Position numbers and translations under genes: made by a program. From Lunularia cruciata (taxonomy: Eukaryota > Streptophyta > Marchantiopsida > Lunulariales > Lunulariaceae), in contig OX419758.1 of assembly GCA_948567375.1 (NCBI GenBank), positions 29,269,001 through 29,333,000 of the forward strand: a DNA stretch of 64,000 bases. Reading direction: 5' to 3'. The notes under the pieces were generated by a model, which saw only the letters and a list, made by a program, of their open reading frames with translations, ran no database searches and was not told the DNA's origin. Of this stretch, positions 23,101-34,083 are shown piece by piece. How positions within the stretch are numbered: position 1 is the stretch's first letter; every line of letters begins with the position of its first letter.

Positions 23101-25627
23101 AGTTGTTGATGCTCTAGTGCAATCTTGATTTGGTTATATCCACTATAACCATCTCCAAAATTGTACCTCTCATGACCTACAACCTCCTCCAAGATCTCAT
23201 CAATGAATGGCAATGGATAGTAGTCCTTCTTGATAACAACATTGAGCTTCTTGTAATCCACACATACCCAAAGCTTGCCATTCTTTTTCTTCAAAATGGC
23301 AATTGGAGACACCCATTCTGAATTCTCTACCTCAAAGATAAATCCAGCCTCCTTGAGCTTATCAATCTCCTCCTTCACAACCAAAGATATTGGTGGGCTA
23401 ATGCGATGTCGCTTTTGGCGGATTGGTCTTGCATGTGACTCCACCTCTATCTTGTGCTCCTCCAAGGTGACTTTGTTCAAATCCTTGTAACTAAAAGCAA
23501 ACACATGGATGAACTTGCGGAAAATCTCCTCAAATCTCACCTTCTCCTCCTTGGTAACATTTGGGCCATACTTGGGGGTTAACTAACCTTCTCTCTACCT
23601 CCTCAAGTGTCAATGGTGATTTTTCTGGGCCCTTCAAAACCTCTGGCTTAGGTGCAAAATCCATAGCACACAAAGGATACACATCTGAATCAGATTCAGA
23701 TTCATCCTCCTCCGTGGAAGTCTCCCCTTCCATGCTTCTATCCACACCTAAAGCTCCTTCTTCAGAATCTGATTCTCAATAATCAGAAGATGGTGTATCT
23801 GAATGTGAAGTGTTGGTGGTGTTAGTCACAAGAACTGTGACTATGGTTTGATTGCCCAATCCTCAAGTACCCTTTGTACCATCGATCAGTTGTGCGTGCT
23901 GCTCTCAACCATGGCCTCCCAAGAAGTAAGTCATAGCTTGAATCCTTCAAGACTTGGAAAGTCATGAGATTTTGAACTCCCATAACTGAAACTACCACTT
24001 TGTCCATCACCCCTATTGGTCAAACTTGTTGCTTGTTTGCCATGCTCACCACAAATGTTGAAGGTCTTGAGGGTATCATACCCAACTTCTTCATCAACCT
24101 TTTTGACATGGCATTTACTGCTGATCCTCCATCAACCAATGCATCCTTGATGTTGTGACTATTCACTCTCACATCAATCTTGGAGGCATATTCACAAGCT
24201 TCCCATGGTGCTAGCTTGGCATCCACCACCCCCATTGATACTGGAACTTTTACCTTCTTCTTCCTCTTGCTCCTTGTAGAACTCAAACCACCTCTAAGCT
24301 CCTTTCTCAAGGTAGGGTTCAAAGCAATCAATTGGCCCATTGTGATGTTAGCCTTATGACTACCAACATCCTCCAACACATTGTAGTTCCATTATTGCTT
24401 TGAAATCAAGAAATCCTCCATCCCCAACTTCTTCCATGGAGTCTTTGTTGTTGATGGTGTTGAGGTGCGAGTGCTCCTAGTAGACATAGGAGTATCCTTG
24501 CTTGGAGTAAATCCTTGAGAAGAGTGAAGATCCTCTGCAAAACAAGCTCTCTTCTTCTCTTGTGCCAAAAGCTCCAAATTAAGACTCTTGGAGTTTGAGC
24601 ACTCTCCCTTCTCATACTTGCTCTCCACAACATCTATGGATGCTATCCCCTTACCTTTTTTTGGATTATGAGCCACTTGGGTTTCACTACCACCATCTTT
24701 CCGTCTATTGGCTTCCTCATAACCCCTTCTTCCATGGTAAGTGGAATTTGGGCAATTCCTTTGGATATGGCCTCTTCCTCCACAACCAAAAAATTTTCTA
24801 TCATTGAAATTGTTGGCTGGTTGAACTCCTCTATATGGATAGTTTCCATAACTCTTAGGACCTCTCCCTACATTCTAATCCACCTCTCTCTTCTCCCATA
24901 ATTGCACCACATTGATCTTGAGATCTGCAAGTTGTTCTGTGATGGTTTGAAGTGGATCCTTTGGTGGAGGTGCAAGAATTGGAGCAACTACTACTTGTGG
25001 TGCAACCCTTGTCACCAAAGTATCAGAAGTTCCACCATACTTGTAGTCTTGAGGAGGATGCACAACCTCCTTCACCACCAAATCACTCTCATCTCCTTCC
25101 AAACTCTCCTCCATATGAATTGCAATCTTGATAGGTTCAACCTTGGAAGAAGGTTTCTCATATCTCACCTTGCTTCTAATTTGTGGTCTCAACCCTCCCA
25201 CAAAATTCTTGGTGAGCATGGCCCCTATGCCAATCATTGTAGTCTCCACATCATCCCCACCCTTCCTCAACACTATGCAAAATCTGGACTCTAACTTTTC
25301 CACATAGACTCTCACTTTCTCTCCATCTCCTTGCTTGAGAAATGTAACCTCACTCATCAATCTTTCATAACTCTCATCAGGAAGAAAGTTCTCAATGAGT
25401 GCTGAAGTCAAAGTCTCCCAAGACTCCTCTTCCCTATCTCTCCTCTCTCTCTTTTGGTATTCTGACTCATACCATGTAAGTGCTGCATCCTCAAAGAAAT
25501 CTGGTAATAATGAGGACCATTAATTCTTCCTCCTCTCATTGTTTTCTATGCAAGCTCTCTTGAAGTCTCTCACAAAGGCCTTCACATCTTCTCCATCCTT
25601 GCCAAAGAAAACCGGAAGTTTCCCCAT
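20133..25627 (-). pseudogene. A2 gag-pol pseudogene (gag-PR-RT-RH-IN)
   Basis: It starts at ATG 25627-25625 in the same context as A1 and ends at 20133. Order: Gag, protease (VDGGSAVNAMS, about 24130), RT with FIDDFCVYG (about 22960), RNase H (YTDASNIAIG, about 22520), integrase zinc finger and core (about 21990-21528), then the C-terminus after the solo LTR (20843-20133). Compared with A1, premature stops arise from CAG to TAG (near 24878), CAA to TAA (24395), CGA to TGA (24018), TGG to TGA (23780), plus TAA at about 25520 and 22935. There is a 1-bp gain near 23585. The longest intact stretch is 455 codons (22895-21528). Inactive. Confidence 0.93.
20782..21460 (-). repeat. Solo LTR of TE-A (A4) inside A2
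   Basis: 679 bp, the same length as each A1 LTR and almost identical to them by eye (one clear difference, CCTTAGAC for CCTTGGAC). It is flanked by a 4-bp target duplication GGCT (20778-20781 and 21461-21464). A1 shows the unbroken integrase sequence at this site. No internal sequence remains, so it arose by LTR-LTR recombination after a recent insertion. Confidence 0.95.
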
Positions 25628-25865
25628 CTTAACCTCTCACTATCTTTCTCTTCTCTCAATTTTTCTTTCTCTCTTTTTTCTTTTCTCTCACTCTATAACT
25701 AATAGAGTATATACATGACTTACACCATTTGAGAGTAATCCACCCTAGGGAACACAAAAGGTTCAAGTTGCTCCAAGATTTCTATAGCAACATCAAATCC
25801 TAGAGTGCATATTAATCAAACTCTCATGGATAGTTTATCCATAAGTTGAAAGACTATCTCCATCA

Positions 25866-26339
25866 CTAATCTTGAGAACTAGCTGATGAAGGTGGTAGTA
25901 TTTCTGTAGCTGTACTAAGACTCTCTCCAAGATCCTTCACCAAAGTCTCCAAAAGTGATTTCACTCCACTACACTCATGTCCCTTTGGAAGTCCTTCAAC
26001 TCCACAAACCTCATACAACTCCCTGGTCTTAGATCTTCTCCCTCCCAATCTTGGTGGAAAAGGTCCAACATGCAAACCCAAGTCAAGTAAGCCTCTCCTT
26101 TCCCTCAATCTCTTGCTCTCAAAGGTCAATGGACATGAACTTGCCTTCTGTCCCTTCTCTCTACACACAAAGCACTTAGACTCACTCTTTCCTCCAAGTG
26201 GTGTAGGTTTTTGGATCCTCTCAACACTCTCTTCAAATTCTATTGTAAACTCTTTTTTTCTCAAATCCACCCCTACAATCACCTCAAACCCTTGGGGAAC
26301 CTTACATAATCTCAATTTCCACTCTTGATGACCCTCCAT
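25866..26339 (-). CDS. A2 upstream zinc-knuckle ORF
   Basis: A 157-codon frame starting at ATG 26339, the counterpart of 38984-39457 in A1 and nearly identical to it. The knuckle reads CVCREKGQKASSC: the zinc-binding His has become Gln, so this copy probably no longer binds zinc there. The second Cys/His cluster has also lost a residue (ELYEVCG for ELCEVCG). It is still an open frame although gag-pol is broken. Function unknown. Confidence 0.6.
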   Translation of the reverse strand: MEGHQEWKLRLCKVPQGFEVIVGVDLRKKEFTIEFEESVERIQKPTPLGGKSESKCFVCREKGQKASSCPLTFESKRLRERRGLLDLGLHVGPFPPRLGGRRSKTRELYEVCGVEGLPKGHECSGVKSLLETLVKDLGESLSTATEILPPSSASSQD

Positions 26340-27180
26340 GTTCCCAAGATGAATATAAATACTCAAACATGCTTTTTGTTGATCTCAAACTCCTCATGCA
26401 TGAGATTTCCACTCTGCAGAATTGACCCTTCCTCTCAATGTCACTCAAATCTCCCAACCAGTATGTCATAGTCCTCTGAAATTTTGCACACTTGATCACA
26501 ATTCCAGGGCGTCCCTCCCTGCAGAATCTCAGATCTGTTCATTGAGCCATTTGGCCTAGACACCTTTCTATTCATCACACATATTTCAGATTTGGTCTGA
26601 AAACCACCCCCTTCACTTCAAAAACTCTTAATTCACTGCACAAGAACGATCTCTCTCTAATTTTGGTGGCAGAAGGTAGGATACAATGCACTGAATTTTC
26701 TTGAAAATATTTAGGACAATTCAGTGAAAATTAAAGAAATGGTAGACTCTGTACAATTTTCCAGAGAGCATGCAGTTGCGGAAGCACTTTACCCTATCAA
26801 CTTTCAAAAATTCTAGCCCAGTGCGCATAGTAGCTCTCACAATAATTTCAAGTGTGCCAACTGAAAGATAACCCAAGCTATCATGTGTAGAAATTTCAAG
26901 TCCAGATCTCAAACTTGAGATTTTGCCCAAAATCACCTTAATCTCCAAAATCTGCAATCCACCTCACACAATCTCTCCAATTCCTCTCATGTGTACATGA
27001 TGTACAAAATCACCTCAAAGACATCATAATGAACTACAGGGTGTACAAATGGATCTTGGTTCTCTAACATAAGTTCAACCCTCTCCTCTCCTAATGTTCT
27101 GTCCAAGTGAGCTCTCATAGCCTCCTTTTGCCTAATGTAGAATTGAACGCGGAACATTATCTTGCCTTCTAGAGAGTTCC

Positions 27181-27198
27181 CGGCAACGGAACCAAAAA
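27181..27198 (-). other. A2 primer binding site
   Basis: Read on the minus strand directly after the 5' LTR: TTTTTGGTTCCGTTGCCGGG. It is the same site as in A1, resembling the complement of the 3' end of plant tRNA-Asp. Confidence 0.6.
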
Positions 27199-27860
27199 TG
27201 TAAGCCGGCCTGTCTCTCACTCAGGATGAACCTCTAATGGCTATTATGGTAGCACACCATGGACTAAGAAGGCAAGGAACCCAAACTCCATCACACTCCA
27301 AGACTCAAGACATTGCTCACTAGAGAACTCAATGAGAGAGAGATAGTTGCAAATGAAAGGATGATGAGTACCTCCTCACCCCTTGTTTATATACTTGTGA
27401 AATAGTTACGTACCAAAGTTACTAATTACCGTAGTAACTCAATTTACTAGACTAAAAGTCAAGTAAAGTCAAAAAGTAGAAAGGAATATCCATTCACATG
27501 GGCATATTCCCCTTATCTTGACCCAACCACTAAGTCAAGGATTCCTTTACATGAGCTATCCTTGGACTAAAGAAGAATCCAAAACAAAAAGGCTTGGGGG
27601 CCCAAGAGTTGTCAACTCTTTCCTCAAAGCCAAACACCTAGGAATAATACCAAGTCAACACACTAAAATCCAAAATAGTGGTGCTCATCTTTTCTACTTC
27701 CTCTAAAATAAGGTCCCCTCTATCTTAGCTATGAATAACTTTAGCTAACCATGACTAATATAGAACCATCCTTTATCTATATATAAATAATATCTCTTAA
27801 GTACTTGTAATACCAAGCTAAATATCACAATAACACACACATGCACAAATGGGTGTTATA
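27199..27860 (-). repeat. A2 5' LTR
   Basis: 662 bp from TGTAAGCCGG to GGGTGTTATA. Compared with A1 it lacks about 17 bp near 27296 (after CCATCACACTCC). It is followed by target duplication GTCC and resumption of the TE-E LTR. Confidence 0.9.
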
Positions 27861-30800
27861 GTCCTAACTCCTATCCCTTACAGTCTTTGGCTTTCTGCTT
27901 GTAGTCTCTGCTTGATGTTTCTAAGTCTTCACTACTTGGCAAAATTCCTTTGGTTTCTCCATCCTGTCATTGTGAGTCGATACCGTCTCCTTCTTGAGTA
28001 TCTCTCTCCTCACACTCCAATTCCTTACCTCCCTTGACCTTTTCTTTCATCCAAACCCACCTTTCTCTCTCCCTTTTAGTGATCCAAGACCTTCTTTGAT
28101 TTCTATTCCTTTTTTCTCTCCTCTCTTTGATGCTCTTCCCTCTTTGCTCTTCCTTCAATTTCTTCCCAAAAACCCTCACTGTTCTCCTAAAAACATTTTC
28201 TCTTTCAAAAGTTCCTTGTCACTTCTCAAAACTCCTCTCCAACTTTACTGATCTCTTGAAAAACTTCCTGCCAAGAACCTCTATGTAAACCTTCAATTTC
28301 TTCCCAAAACCCTCATTGTTCTCCTGAAAATATTTCTCCTGAAAAAATTTTCTCTTTCAAAAATTCCTTGTCACTTCTTGAAACTCCTCTGCAGCTTTAC
28401 TAATCTCTCAAAAAACTTCCTGCCAAGAACCTCTCTATAAACCTTGAATTTCTTCCCAAAACCCTCACTGTTCTCCTGAAAACTTTTTCTCTTTCAAAAA
28501 TTCTCTGTCAGTTCTCAAAACTCCTCTGCAGCTTTACTGATCTCTCTAAAATCTTCCTGCCAAGAACCTCTCTGTCAACCTTCAACTTCTTCCCAAAAGC
28601 CTATGTCATTCCCAAGAACTTCCTGCTGGCCCTATTGTCTTTCTCGAAACTCCTATTGTCCAAAAATCAACTCCTAGGGAAACATTTTCTCTTTCAAAAC
28701 CCTCTTCCAATTCCCAAAAACTCTCTCTCAGCCCTAGTGCTCGTCTCAAAAATTCTCTTGTCCAAACATCAACTCTTGGGGAAACACTTGTCTTGCTAAA
28801 CCCTTTTCTCCTTCCCAAAACTCTCTCTCAGCCCTAGTGCTCTTCTCAAAAATTCTCCTGTCCAAACATAAACTCATGGGGAAACATTTTTACTGAAAAA
28901 CCCTTTTCTCCTTCCCAAAACTCTCTCTCAGCCTTAGTGCTCTTCTCAAAAATTCTTACTATAAAACTTCACAAACATTTCTCCTGAAACCCCATGTCGA
29001 TTCCGGAAGAACTTCCGCCTAGCCCCTCATCTTCCAAAACTTCTCATTGTAAGAAACTCAACTCGTGGAAAGCATTTCTCTTTCAGAAATTCCCTGTCAC
29101 TTTCTCAAAACCCCTTTGCCACTTCCCAAAAACCCTATTGCAAGCCCTCTCATTTCCCAAAACTTCTCATTGTAAGAACTCAACTCCTAGAAAACATTTC
29201 TCCTGCAAACATTTTCTCTTTTGAAAATTCCTTGTCACTTCTTGAAACCCCTCTGCCACTTCCCAAAACCCTACTGCCATCCCTCTCATCCCCCGAAACT
29301 TTCTCACTGTAAGAAAACTCAACTCCTGGAAAGCATTTCTCCTGAAAACATTTTCTGTGTCAAAAATTCCCTGTCACTTCTCTAAACCCCTCTGCTACTC
29401 CCCAAAAACCCTACTGCCAGCCCTCTCATCTCCCGAAACTTTCTCACTATAAGAAAACTCAACTCTTGGAGAGCATTTGTCCTTCAAAATCCCTCTGCCA
29501 AATCTCGAAACCCCACAGTCAACCCTACTGGTCTTCTCAAAAATTCTTACTGTAAAACTTCACAAACATTTCTCTTGAAACCCCATGTCAATTCCCGAAG
29601 AACTTCTTGCCAGCCCTCTCATCTTCCGATCATCTCTTTATCTCAAAACCCCTACGCAGCTTTCTGAAAACCCTACTGCTAGCCCTCTCATCTTCCAAAA
29701 CTTCTCACTGTTAGAAAACTCAACTCTTGGAAAGCATTTCTCCTGAAAACCTTTTCTTTTGAAATTTCCCAGTCACTTCTCAAAACCCCTCTGCAGCTTC
29801 CCAAAAACCTTACTGCCAGCCCTCTCATCTCCAAACTTCTCATTGTCAGAAAACTCAACTCCTAGAAAGCATTTCTCTTGAAAGCATTTTCTCTTTCTAA
29901 AATTCCCTATCACTTCTTGAAACCATTTTGCCACTTCCCAAAAACCCTACCGCCAGCCCTCTCATCTCCCAAAACTTTCTCATTATAAGAAAACTCAACT
30001 CCTGGAAAGCATTTCTCCTAAAACATTTTCTCTTTCAAAAATTCCCGGTCACTTCTCAAAACCCCTCTGCCACTTCTCAAAAATTCTACTGCCAGCCCTC
30101 TCATCTCCCAAAAATTTCTCACTGTAAGAAAGCTCAAATCTTGGAAAACATTTCTCCTTCAAAATCCCTCTGCCAAATCCCAAAACCCCACACTCAACCC
30201 TACTGGTCTTCTTGAAACTTGTTACTGTCAAACTTCACAAACATTTCTTGTGAAACCCATGCCAATTCCCAAAGAACTTCCTGCCAGCCCTCTCATCTTC
30301 TGAAACTTCTCATTGTAAGAAAACTCAACTCCTAGAAAGCATTTCTCCTGAAAACCTTTTCTCTTTCAAAAATTCCCTGTCACTTTCTTGAAACCCCTCT
30401 GCAGCTTTTTGAAAACCCTATTGCCAGCCCTCTCATCTTCCGACACTTCTCATTGTTAGAAAACTCAACTCATGGAAAGCATTTCTCTTGAAAACCTTTT
30501 CTCTTTCAAAAATTCCTGTCACTTCTTGAAACCCCTTTGCAGCTTCCCGAAAACCCTACTGCCAGCCCTCTCATCTCCCGAAACTTCTCACTGTCAGAAA
30601 ACTCAACTCTTGGAAAGCATTTCTCCTGAAAACCTTTTCTCTTTAAAAAATTCCCTGTCACTTTCTTGAAACCCCTCTGCAGCTTTTCGAAAACCCTATT
30701 GCCAGCCCTCTCATCTTCCGACACTTCTCATTGTTAGAAAACTCAACTCATGGAAAGCATTTCTCTTGAAAACCTTTTCTCTTTCAAAAATTCCTGTCAC

Positions 30801-31696
30801 TTCTTGAAACCCCTTTGCAGCTTCCCGAAAACCCTACTGCCAGCCCTCTCATCTCCCGAAACTTCTCATTGTAAGAAATCAACTCCTCGAAAGCATTTCT
30901 CCTTTGAAAAGTCCCTATCACTTTCTTGAAACCCCTCTGCCACTTCCCAAAAACCCTATTGCCAGCCCTCTCATCTTCCGAAACGTCTCACTATAAGAAC
31001 TCAACTCTTGGAAAGCATTTCTCCTAAAACATTTTCTCTTTTGAAAATTCCTTGTCACTTCTCGAGACCCCTCTGCCACTTCCCAAAATCCCTCTGTAGC
31101 TTTTTAAAATACTCTTGATACCCCAATAACATAATAATAGTCCAACGGTTAAGTGACAAGGAAAAATACCCTGAGCTTTTGTAACATTAAAGAAAATCCA
31201 CCACTCAATTTCCTCCCTCCCTCAACACAAGAGAAAATCCTTGAGCTTACAGGAACACAAAACAACTACCGGTTTCACCATAATATAAACCCTTGAGTTC
31301 ACTAACATGAAAACTCACACCAAATGGCACCAATACTACGTGTAGATTATTTTCCCGACGAGATCCTATGCAGCCACCGGTCTGCACCAACAAGTCCTGA
31401 ATGATCTGCCACTTCCCAAAATCCCTCTGTAGCTTTTTAAAATACTCTTGATACCCCAATAACATAATAATAGTCCAACGGTTAAGTGACAAGGAAAAAT
31501 ACCCTGAGCTTCTATAACATTAAAAAAAATCCACCACTCAATTTCCTCCCTCCCTTAACACAAGAGAAAATCCTTGAGCTTACAGGGACACAAAACAACT
31601 ACCGGTTTCACCATAATATAAACCCTTGAGTTCACTAACATGAAAACTCACACCAAATGGCACCAATACTACGTGTAGATTATTTTCCCGACGACA
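27861..31696 (-). repeat. TE-E 3' LTR, main part after A2
   Basis: It continues from CTAACTCCTATCCC, matching the right LTR from about 51936, through a short unique part into the tandem array. It closes with the conserved end ...GTGTAGATTATTTTCCCGACGACA. It is longer than the right LTR because the array has more units and because 333 bp at the end are duplicated. Confidence 0.88.
28150..31100. repeat. Tandem array of about 139-bp units inside TE-E 3' LTR
   Basis: The word GCCAGCCCTCTCAT recurs at about 29421, 29613, 29814, 29953, 30091, 30283, 30423, 30561, 30701, 30839 and 30961, with mutated versions back to about 29020: spacing about 139 bp, with an occasional 192-bp variant (29421 to 29613, 30091 to 30283). 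A related but distinct subfamily (TTCCTGCCAAGAACCTCT) fills 28150-28960 at a similar period. Short open frames in it run through all phases because 139 is not a multiple of 3; they are not genes. Confidence 0.9.
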
Positions 31697-31739
31697 TCCA
31701 CCCCCACCTATCCTGTGCAGCCACCGGTCTGCACCAACA
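31074..31739. repeat. 333-bp direct duplication across the TE-E LTR/interior border
   Basis: 31074-31406 and 31407-31739 are near-identical direct copies, both starting TGCCACTTCCCAAAATCCCTC and both including the LTR end, polypurine region and GTCTGCACCAACAAGTCCTGAATGATC. The first copy lacks about 15 bp (CACCCCCACCTATC region), i.e. most of the polypurine tract. The right LTR at 54651 is not duplicated. Confidence 0.88.
31697..31713 (-). other. TE-E polypurine tract
   Basis: Immediately inside the 3' LTR the minus strand reads GGATAGGTGGGGGTGGA, a typical priming site for plus-strand DNA synthesis. It supports the minus orientation and the LTR boundary at 31696. Confidence 0.65.
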
Positions 31740-31757
31740 AGTCCTGAATGATCAATA

Positions 31758-33514
31758 TCAGCTTTCTTCAGTGGCATCTTCTAAATCACGTCCAGAGCTG
31801 AAGTCACGATCTCTTTCCTCCTCGCTTTCCAATCGCCTCTTGAAAAGTTTAACCCTTTTCCCCACGTAAGGCAAACAAAGTGTAGCACCATCTAGCTCCC
31901 GCACATTGTAGGTGGCATTCTCATGAATTTTGGTAACAAAAAATGGACGGTGAGTCTTGTCAAAGTATACCTTGTTCCTCAGCCACGATTCCTTCACCTT
32001 CTTGCATGCCACTTGTATTTTTTGTGGTGTCAGGTTAAAGTGCTCAATTCTGCACAAAATCAATTCCTTGGTAGACATGTTATCCTCCCATTGAATAGTT
32101 CTCCAACTAACAATGTACTCCTCCACATGCATAATAGGTAAGTGCCTTGATACTAATTCAGCAGGAGGCATTCCAATCACTGAGCTGCAAGTCAACCAAT
32201 CAGCCATAAGCACTAAGGGCAGCAAATCAGGCCATTTGTATGTCTCACCTTGGCAAGCCTTCACCAAAGCATTCACTATCGGCGGATGACCTTGTTCACT
32301 CTAACCATTGGCTTATGGATTGTAGGCAGTAGTCAGGTTCAGTTTGATGTTGAACTTAGCAAAGAAGTCAGCTGCTTCCCTTGCATCCAACTCTCCTCAA
32401 TCTGCCCTCATCCGGTAGAAACATCCGTGCATGGCAATGATGTCATCTAAGACAAACCGACACACATGTTGGGTATGTGTAGACGACAATGCTCTCCCTT
32501 CCACATAATTAGATAGATCTTCTCTAGCCAATACTAGATATTTAGCTCCTCGGACTCCTAAAGGCATATGAACCAAGTCCAAAACCCATTGAAAATGAAG
32601 ATTCAGCGGATAAGTAGGCTTCAAACCATCTTTGTGCCTTACCTTGGAGTAGATCTGACAGATTTCATAGGTTTCCACATATTGCTGTACCTCTATATAA
32701 ATACATGGCCACTAGTACAAACCTCGGATGCGCTCGTATGTACCCTGAACTCCACAATGTCCAACACCATCCGCATCATGCGACTCCCGTAGCACTCTCT
32801 GCTTTGTCTCCTCATCTCCCAACACTCTCAGTGGAACTCCAGAGCTGCTCTTGGGCCTTTGCCAGAGATACCCGTCCTTCAACAAAATTTTTCCAGACTT
32901 CCTTCTTATCTTCTCAAATTCTTCCCTGGTCCATTCTGAGGTTTTCTCTAGAGTACTAAGATACTTTCCAACAACCAAAAGATCATCCTTGTACAGTCCT
33001 TCTCTAAAGGGTAAGTTCAAGTCTAGCTCATGCACATCCACCATACAATCATTTTCAGCTCCTTCATAACATGCTCTAGACAGCATATCAGCTACTGGAT
33101 TATCCTTCCCAGCTATGTGCCTTAGCTTTGGATTAAACATCCAAATGAACACTATCAAACGCGACATGGCAATGTCTGGAGTGTTGCAGTTGGCAACCAT
33201 TCCAAGCAGCATTAAGCAATCTATCTCTAGGATGACATAGGTATCAATTAGGCAGTTTCTATCCTGTCTTAGCGCTATCTTGGCACCCCACAATTCCCAT
33301 TTGATTTGAGGGTACCTTTGTGCCGTTCTGTGAAGATCCTTGCTCCAAACTTGGCTGCAAATCTGCTGCCATTTTTGTTGTCTTGGCCCACAGCCCAACC
33401 AACAGCATAGGGACTTGAGTCAACCGGAACTATGATTGGTCGCCCACTGCAATAGTCAAGCGGGTGGAGCACAGGCGGGTTTTGTAATGCTTTCTTCAGT
33501 TTTGCCATAGCAAC
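31758..33514 (-). pseudogene. TE-E RNase H (most) and integrase
   Basis: Minus-strand order. RNase H: LKKALQNPPVLHPLDY and VPVDSSPYAVGWAVGQ (33514-33380), DCLMLLGMVAN, LRHIAGKDNPVADMLSRA (about 33090). Integrase zinc finger HHCC region: REGLYKDDLLVVGKYL ... RESHDADGVGHCGVQGTYERIRGLY (32712-32990). Core fragments: FQWVLDLVHMP (first Asp region, 32570). C-terminal part: VACKKVKESWLRNKVYFDK, ATYNVRELDGATL, FKRRLE (32040-31800). Stops and frameshifts throughout. The start of RNase H is contiguous with the RT at 47380 once TE-B is removed. Confidence 0.85.
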
Positions 33515-33777
33515 TGTAATACTCCAAGGATAGGAGACCTGAAGAGAAACACACCATGAGAAACACACACTTTCACACTCAAACTCCAATGCCCCAAAGG
33601 AGCACCTTCTCTTTATTATATACGCAAAGCAGATCTCCTCCAATGAAGCTCCACCATAGGATTAGGTACATAGATAGGTGACATGTCAGCAAGCTCCACC
33701 CTTGGATTACTTACTTGGATGGGTGACATGTTGGTCCTGGTCCTATCTGGTTGGTCAAACAAGCTTTGCTCAAATGC
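33515..33777 (-). repeat. TE-B 3' LTR, truncated
   Basis: It matches 46630-46893 of the 5' LTR closely (TGTAATACTCCAAGGATAGG ... CAAACAAGCTTTG) and then jumps directly into the coding end of the chromodomain. About 486 bp (the U3 side for this orientation) and the polypurine tract are deleted. Confidence 0.9.
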
Positions 33778-33779
33778 TT

Positions 33780-34083
33780 GCACCAACACCGGTGCATGTG
33801 TCAAATTGGCAGCGGGTTCCCAAGTTGCTTCTTAGAGGAGGTAACCTTTCCACTAGACAAGATAATCCACCCATGGATGATGAGTATCACGCATGTGTCT
33901 TTGGAGAATACGCTCCACTTCATATTCCTCGTTGCCATCAACGAGTGTCAGATAAGGTCAAATGTCTTGTGTGGAATGACCCAAGCCTGATTGGGGAGCA
34001 TATCCGCGTAGTAGGGAAACATGGAACATTGGATGGATCTTCATGTGTGGTGGTAGCTCAAGGTGATAGGCCATAGCGCCGAC
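33780..34083 (-). pseudogene. TE-B chromodomain at the integrase C-terminus
   Basis: Minus-strand frame at about 33960-33785: EEYEVERILQRHMRD, WVDYLV-stop-WKGY, EATWEPAANLTHAPVLVQAF. This is a clear chromodomain with the aromatic-cage positions Y, W and W recognisable. It is broken by TAG and TAA within about ten codons. In chromoviruses this domain guides integration to marked chromatin (established for the group). Confidence 0.9.

Larger units (their letters stand above)
19393..27860 (-). mobile_element. TE-A copy A2: full-length but decayed, inside the TE-E LTR
   Basis: A minus-strand Ty3/Gypsy copy of the A1 family. 3' LTR 19393-20084, interior 20085-27198, 5' LTR 27199-27860. The target duplication is 4 bp (GTCC at 19389-19392 and 27861-27864), checked against the uninterrupted TE-E LTR at about 51935. 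The interior carries a later solo LTR (20782-21460). Gag-pol is broken by at least six stops and a frameshift; the upstream zinc-knuckle frame is still open. Confidence 0.95.

Noticed and set aside
28994-30724. Several 60-96 codon open frames in the TE-E arrays
   Set aside because: They repeat with the 139-bp unit in shifting frames and on both strands; they reflect pyrimidine-rich repeats with few stops, not genes.
28150-31100. CRISPR-like array (regular repeats with variable parts)
   Set aside because: Units of about 139 bp are directly adjacent and degenerate, with no unique spacers, and lie inside a plant retrotransposon LTR.
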